Shown: piece by piece, positions 6,436-8,885 of the stretch
Position numbering within the stretch: the stretch's first letter is position 1
Layout of the letters: each line of letters opens with the position of its first letter
DNA from: an uncultured delta proteobacterium
Lineage (GTDB): Bacteria; Myxococcota_A; Polyangia; Polyangiales; Ga0077539
DNA: 8,885 nt
Reading direction: 5' to 3'
Assembly (NCBI GenBank): GCA_903860995.1
Contig: CAIOSS010000625.1
Span: 1-8,885 of the forward strand
Translations under genes and position numbers: made by a program
The notes under the pieces: model-generated
What the model saw: only the letters and a program-made list of their open reading frames with translations
What the model was told of the DNA's origin: nothing
Databases searched by the model: none

Positions 6436-7748
6436 TGCGTCCCCGAACCCGGCAGCGGGCCGACGCTGTCTGCAAGCCCAGCGCTCCAGAGGGCTAGGTC
6501 GCCGCACGCACGATGGGACATCGCCCGCACCCGGAATGCCTCGACGACCGGTTCTCATTCCGGGCGAACAGCCGTACCTTTTCGATTACGCGGATGTCCT
6601 CTGGTGTCTCGTCCACCGGGAGCAGGCGCCTGGACGCCACCCCTGGCAGGCCGACGAGTCAACGCTGTGTGGGTCCGTTCATGAAGCCTCTGCCGCACCT
6701 CTGCTCCTCCGCACCTTCCGTGGCGGCGTTCTCTGACCCTTTCGAGGCCGCTGCGGGCGCTCCAGGCGCGAAATCCCCTCCCCGTACCCTGCGCATCTAT
6801 GCCCGATATACGTACATCGCAGTAGGTAAACCCGCAAAACGCCACTCCTCGCAGCAAGATTCGTTGCTCAAGCCGACGCCTTTCGGCCGTCTTTCATAGG
6901 AACTCAGGGTGATCTGGTGACGAGTTGATCCATGGTCGTCGCCACGACATGCACGTTTCGACGCTCCGGGCGCTCGCCTGGGTGCTGTCGTGCCCGGCGG
7001 ACGAAGAGGCACGAGGATGGGCTGACGGACGCACCGAAGAAAAAGTTGGTCAGCGAGTACCCGACGATCCCCAGCTCGAGCCCGCCCAATGCGGCGTCAC
7101 CCGGAGGGGAGACCTCATGGGACGAGCCTGGAATTCGTAGACGACGACGCGGGTCACTCGACTCGACCTGCCCTCCGGGTGAGATACAGCGTTGCGCCAG
7201 CCTGGGTGGTGCCTCGCGGGACGCGATCGCTGAGGTTGTTCTTCGGAGCGTCCTACGGCGGCGCACCCACGCTACAACATGCTCTTTCGACGGCATGTGC
7301 GCGGCGACGGCCATCGCGACGACCCGCAAGCTCTGCGCGTGGCAACGTGATGATCGCGCAGGTCCAGACGCTCTCCGATGTGGTCGATACCGGGTCGCAA
7401 TGGCTGGGGACGACGAGGACGCCAAGACGGAGCGACACCCGCAAGACCCCGCCGGGGCGGACATGCCCGTGGCCGCGTCGCACAAGGTTGCTCCCGTCGG
7501 TTCGTGGCTGCTGCGAGTCGTGGACACCGGTGACAACCCTGACTTGTTGACCCCCCTACCCGTCACCTCGCCTGCCGGGCGCAATACGGCACTCTTGACC
7601 GGCGCGAAGCCGCCATGTCTCGAGGGCTCCTTTGACGGTGGCAGGTCCGGCCCCGACGCGGGGGAGTCCCATGGCCGATGCCGCCATGTCCCTGAATCCC
7701 GGAGCGTGGTCTCCCCGCCCAGACGAGCGACCCGCGACGCCCCCATCC
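6436..7748. other. About 1.3 kb without a convincing gene
   Basis: Several long frames are open here on both strands, but their translations are Arg/Ser/Pro-rich and low in complexity, with no recognised domain, and no start has a good ribosome binding site. The plus-strand frame that opens at 6932 runs into the antitoxin gene, but its first 285 or so codons look non-coding, so I do not accept that start. Two short minus-strand stretches read more like protein (6494..6658 with LLPVDETPEDIRVIEK; 7154..7252 with GTTQAGATLYLTRRAG). Each is bounded by stops and could be a gene remnant. A weak hairpin, GACGCC with GGCCGTC, lies at 6875..6893 followed by TTT; it is too poor to call a terminator. 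I see no tRNA, CRISPR array or insertion sequence end here. Confidence 0.5.
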
Positions 7749-7777
7749 TTGCAGTTTGTGAAGCCAGACTTTACAAC
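7749..7777 (+). promoter_or_regulatory. Probable AbiE promoter with inverted-repeat operator
   Basis: TTGCAG (7749..7754) and TACAAC (7772..7777) are separated by 17 bp and would start transcription near 7784. Between and over the boxes lies the inverted repeat TTGTGAAG-CCAGA-CTTTACAA (7756..7776), with seven of eight arm positions pairing. This AT-rich island stands out in GC-rich surroundings directly before the antitoxin. AbiEi-family antitoxins are known to repress their own promoters by binding inverted repeats, so this is a good operator candidate. The boxes and repeat are seen; binding is inferred. Confidence 0.55.
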
Positions 7778-7828
7778 TTCCGAACCGTGCATCCCGCCGC
7801 CGACCTCTCGCCCGACTGGATCGGTCTC

Positions 7829-8362
7829 ATGGAGTCCGCCCGCGCGCGTGCCGGCTTCTTCACCGCTGCCGAGGCCGGAGCCCATCACATCTCGCCACAG
7901 CTCCTGCGCTACCGCGCCAACGCCGGCTGGGTTCGCCGCGAGCTCCGCGGGGTCTATCACTTCACGAGCGCCCCGCCGACCGAGCACGACGAGCTCATCG
8001 CGCTGTGGCTGTGGTCCGGCGAGGAGGCTGTGTTCAGCCATGTCACCGCGCTCTTCCTTCACGGTCTCTCCGATGCCCTGCCCGCTCGCGTGCATCTCTC
8101 GGTGCCACCATCCTGGCGCTACGCTCGCTTCGCGAAGCCGAGCCACGTCACGGTCCACCTCGGCACGCTCGAGGACGCCGACCGCCAATGGATGGGTCAC
8201 ATCCCGGTGACCACTCCCGCGCGCACCATCGCGGACTGCATCACCGCGCGGGTCAGCGCCTCGTGGGTCGAGCAGGCCATCACGCAGGCCCGTCGCTGCA
8301 AGCTCATCACCCCGGCCGATGCCGCGCGTCTGCTCCGTGCGCAAGCGAAGGCCGCCGCATGA
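7829..8362 (+). CDS. abiEi: AbiEi-family antitoxin / transcriptional repressor
   Basis: A 177-residue protein from ATG 7829. Residues 1-45 are the winged-helix DNA-binding domain of AbiEi antitoxins (ARAGFFTAAEAGA, LLRYRANAGWVRRELRGVYHF). The C-terminal domain has the family motifs HVTALFLHGLSDALPARVHL (71-90) and PVTTPARTIADC (126-137). Such proteins repress their operon and counteract the AbiEii toxin. An in-frame GTG at 7787 would add 14 residues (VHPAADLSPDWIGL). Relatives often begin with a similar SPDW stretch, and the predicted transcription start at about 7784 would make that message nearly leaderless, so the GTG is a serious alternative. Neither start has a strong ribosome binding site. 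The stop overlaps the toxin start as ATGA, the usual coupling in these pairs. The frame is open upstream to 6932, but that extension is not believable as protein. Confidence 0.9.
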   Translation: MESARARAGFFTAAEAGAHHISPQLLRYRANAGWVRRELRGVYHFTSAPPTEHDELIALWLWSGEEAVFSHVTALFLHGLSDALPARVHLSVPPSWRYARFAKPSHVTVHLGTLEDADRQWMGHIPVTTPARTIADCITARVSASWVEQAITQARRCKLITPADAARLLRAQAKAAA

Positions 8363-8885
8363 CCCCGCCAAAGACCTACCAGACACCCGCGGGGTTCAAG
8401 GTCGCCCTCGAGGATCGCCTCAAGAAGCGCGCCTCGCTGCGCGGGACCGTCGTCAACCGGTTCCGTCAGCGGTTCGTGATGGAACGATTCCTCGCACGCA
8501 TCGCCCGGACGTTCGGCTCCAGCGTGACACTGAAGGGCGGTCTCGCCCTGGAGCTTCGCCTGGCCAATGCGCGCAGCACGAAGGACGTCGGCCTGCACAC
8601 CGTCGGCGACCCCGAGGCCGTGCTCGGGAGGCTCCGTGAAGCGGCGGCCCTCGACCTCGGGGATCACCTCGCGTTCACCATCGACCCCGATCGGGAGCAC
8701 CCGGCGATCGAGGACACGGTCTACGAGGGGAGGCGGTTTCGCACGGTCGCGAAGCTCGCCGCGGCCTCGCGCATAACTTCGACACGGCGTGAGGGCGCGG
8801 GAGCTCCTGGCAGGGGTTGCAGACACGGCCCGCGGTGGGGCAGGAGGCGGGTTGCGAAGACCAACTCCAACGACGCCGACGAGCC
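8359..8885 (+). CDS. abiEii: AbiEii-family nucleotidyltransferase toxin, partial and probably inactive
   Basis: Frame from ATG 8359, overlapping the antitoxin stop by 4 bp, with GAAGG at 8347..8351 as ribosome binding site; open to the right edge (175 codons). Residues 1-134 fit the AbiEii toxin family: TPAGFKVALEDRLKKRA, FRQRFVMERFLARIA, LKGGLALELRL (58-68), and YEGRRFRTVAKLA (122-134). The family's nucleotidyltransferase motif has two Asp (DxD) after a GG/GS; here the motif reads STKDVGLH, keeping Asp76 but with Gly78 (GGC) where Asp (GAC) is expected, a one-base change. After residue 134 the expected Gly-x-x-Tyr-Gly...Phe-Gly-Val-Asp segment is missing and the frame turns Arg/Gly-rich with poorer codon bias, which suggests a frameshift, deletion or insertion junction near 8765. 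Full toxins are near 300 residues. Family assignment is firm; activity is doubtful. It could be annotated as a pseudogene. Confidence 0.8.
   Translation, partial: MTPPKTYQTPAGFKVALEDRLKKRASLRGTVVNRFRQRFVMERFLARIARTFGSSVTLKGGLALELRLANARSTKDVGLHTVGDPEAVLGRLREAAALDLGDHLAFTIDPDREHPAIEDTVYEGRRFRTVAKLAAASRITSTRREGAGAPGRGCRHGPRWGRRRVAKTNSNDADE

Noticed and set aside
6494..6640. 48-codon minus-strand frame from GTG with LLPVDETPEDIRVIEK
   Set aside because: It reads plausibly as protein but has no clear ribosome binding site, no recognised family and a Cys/Arg-rich end; at most a gene remnant.
6851..6893. Small hairpins (AGCAA with TTGCT; GACGCC with GGCCGTC) as a terminator
   Set aside because: Stems are short or bulged and the following T run has only three T; no gene ends beside them.
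6932..7828. Plus-strand frame that would make a 476-residue protein ending in the antitoxin
   Set aside because: Residues before about 286 are low-complexity and Arg/Ser/Pro-rich with no domain. The promoter and inverted repeat lie inside this stretch, and AbiEi proteins are about 180-200 residues.
8771..8780. ATAACTTCG similar to the start of a loxP site, and GCGCATAA similar to half of a dif site
   Set aside because: Only eight or nine bases match and the second half-site is absent in both cases.

Overview
The window looks like chromosomal DNA of a GC-rich member of the Myxococcota, probably a Polyangiales-type myxobacterium. This is inferred from the high GC content with GC-ending codons, a membrane Ser/Thr kinase with an external PEGA domain, a second PEGA protein, and a lipoprotein with Asp/Gly-rich linkers, a Cys-rich box and an FGE/SUMF1-like domain. 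No ribosomal or housekeeping marker is present, so the lineage is not proven.

Layout. (1) From 6377 down to 1 the minus strand carries a tightly packed gene run: Ser/Thr protein kinase (4764..6377), TPR/PEGA envelope protein (3747..4739), FGE-like lipoprotein (2656..3753), a small putative secreted protein (894..1076), and an unrecognised protein that runs off the left edge (1..847). Gaps are 24 bp, a 7-bp overlap, 46 bp (after removing the insertion) and 46 bp, so this was probably one operon. A sigma70-like promoter with a consensus TTGACA -35 box lies just before the kinase. (2) A complete IS66-family element (1110..2634, one DDE transposase gene, imperfect terminal repeats, perfect 8-bp target duplication) sits in the gap between the lipoprotein and the small gene. 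It separates the last two genes from the operon promoter. (3) 6436..7748 has no convincing gene; its long open frames look like products of high GC content. (4) On the plus strand from 7749 there is an AbiE-type toxin-antitoxin pair: promoter with an inverted repeat, AbiEi antitoxin (7829..8362), and AbiEii nucleotidyltransferase toxin (8359 to the right edge). The toxin has lost an Asp of its catalytic motif, and its frame stops resembling the family near residue 134, so it is probably inactive.

How the genes may work together (inference). The kinase, the TPR/PEGA protein and the lipoprotein fit an envelope-sensing module: two proteins place PEGA domains outside the cytoplasm and the lipoprotein displays a ligand-binding-type fold, while the kinase domain signals inside. 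The AbiE pair is a separate accessory locus. The left-edge gene and the right-edge gene were both read by direct translation to the window boundary and are incomplete here.
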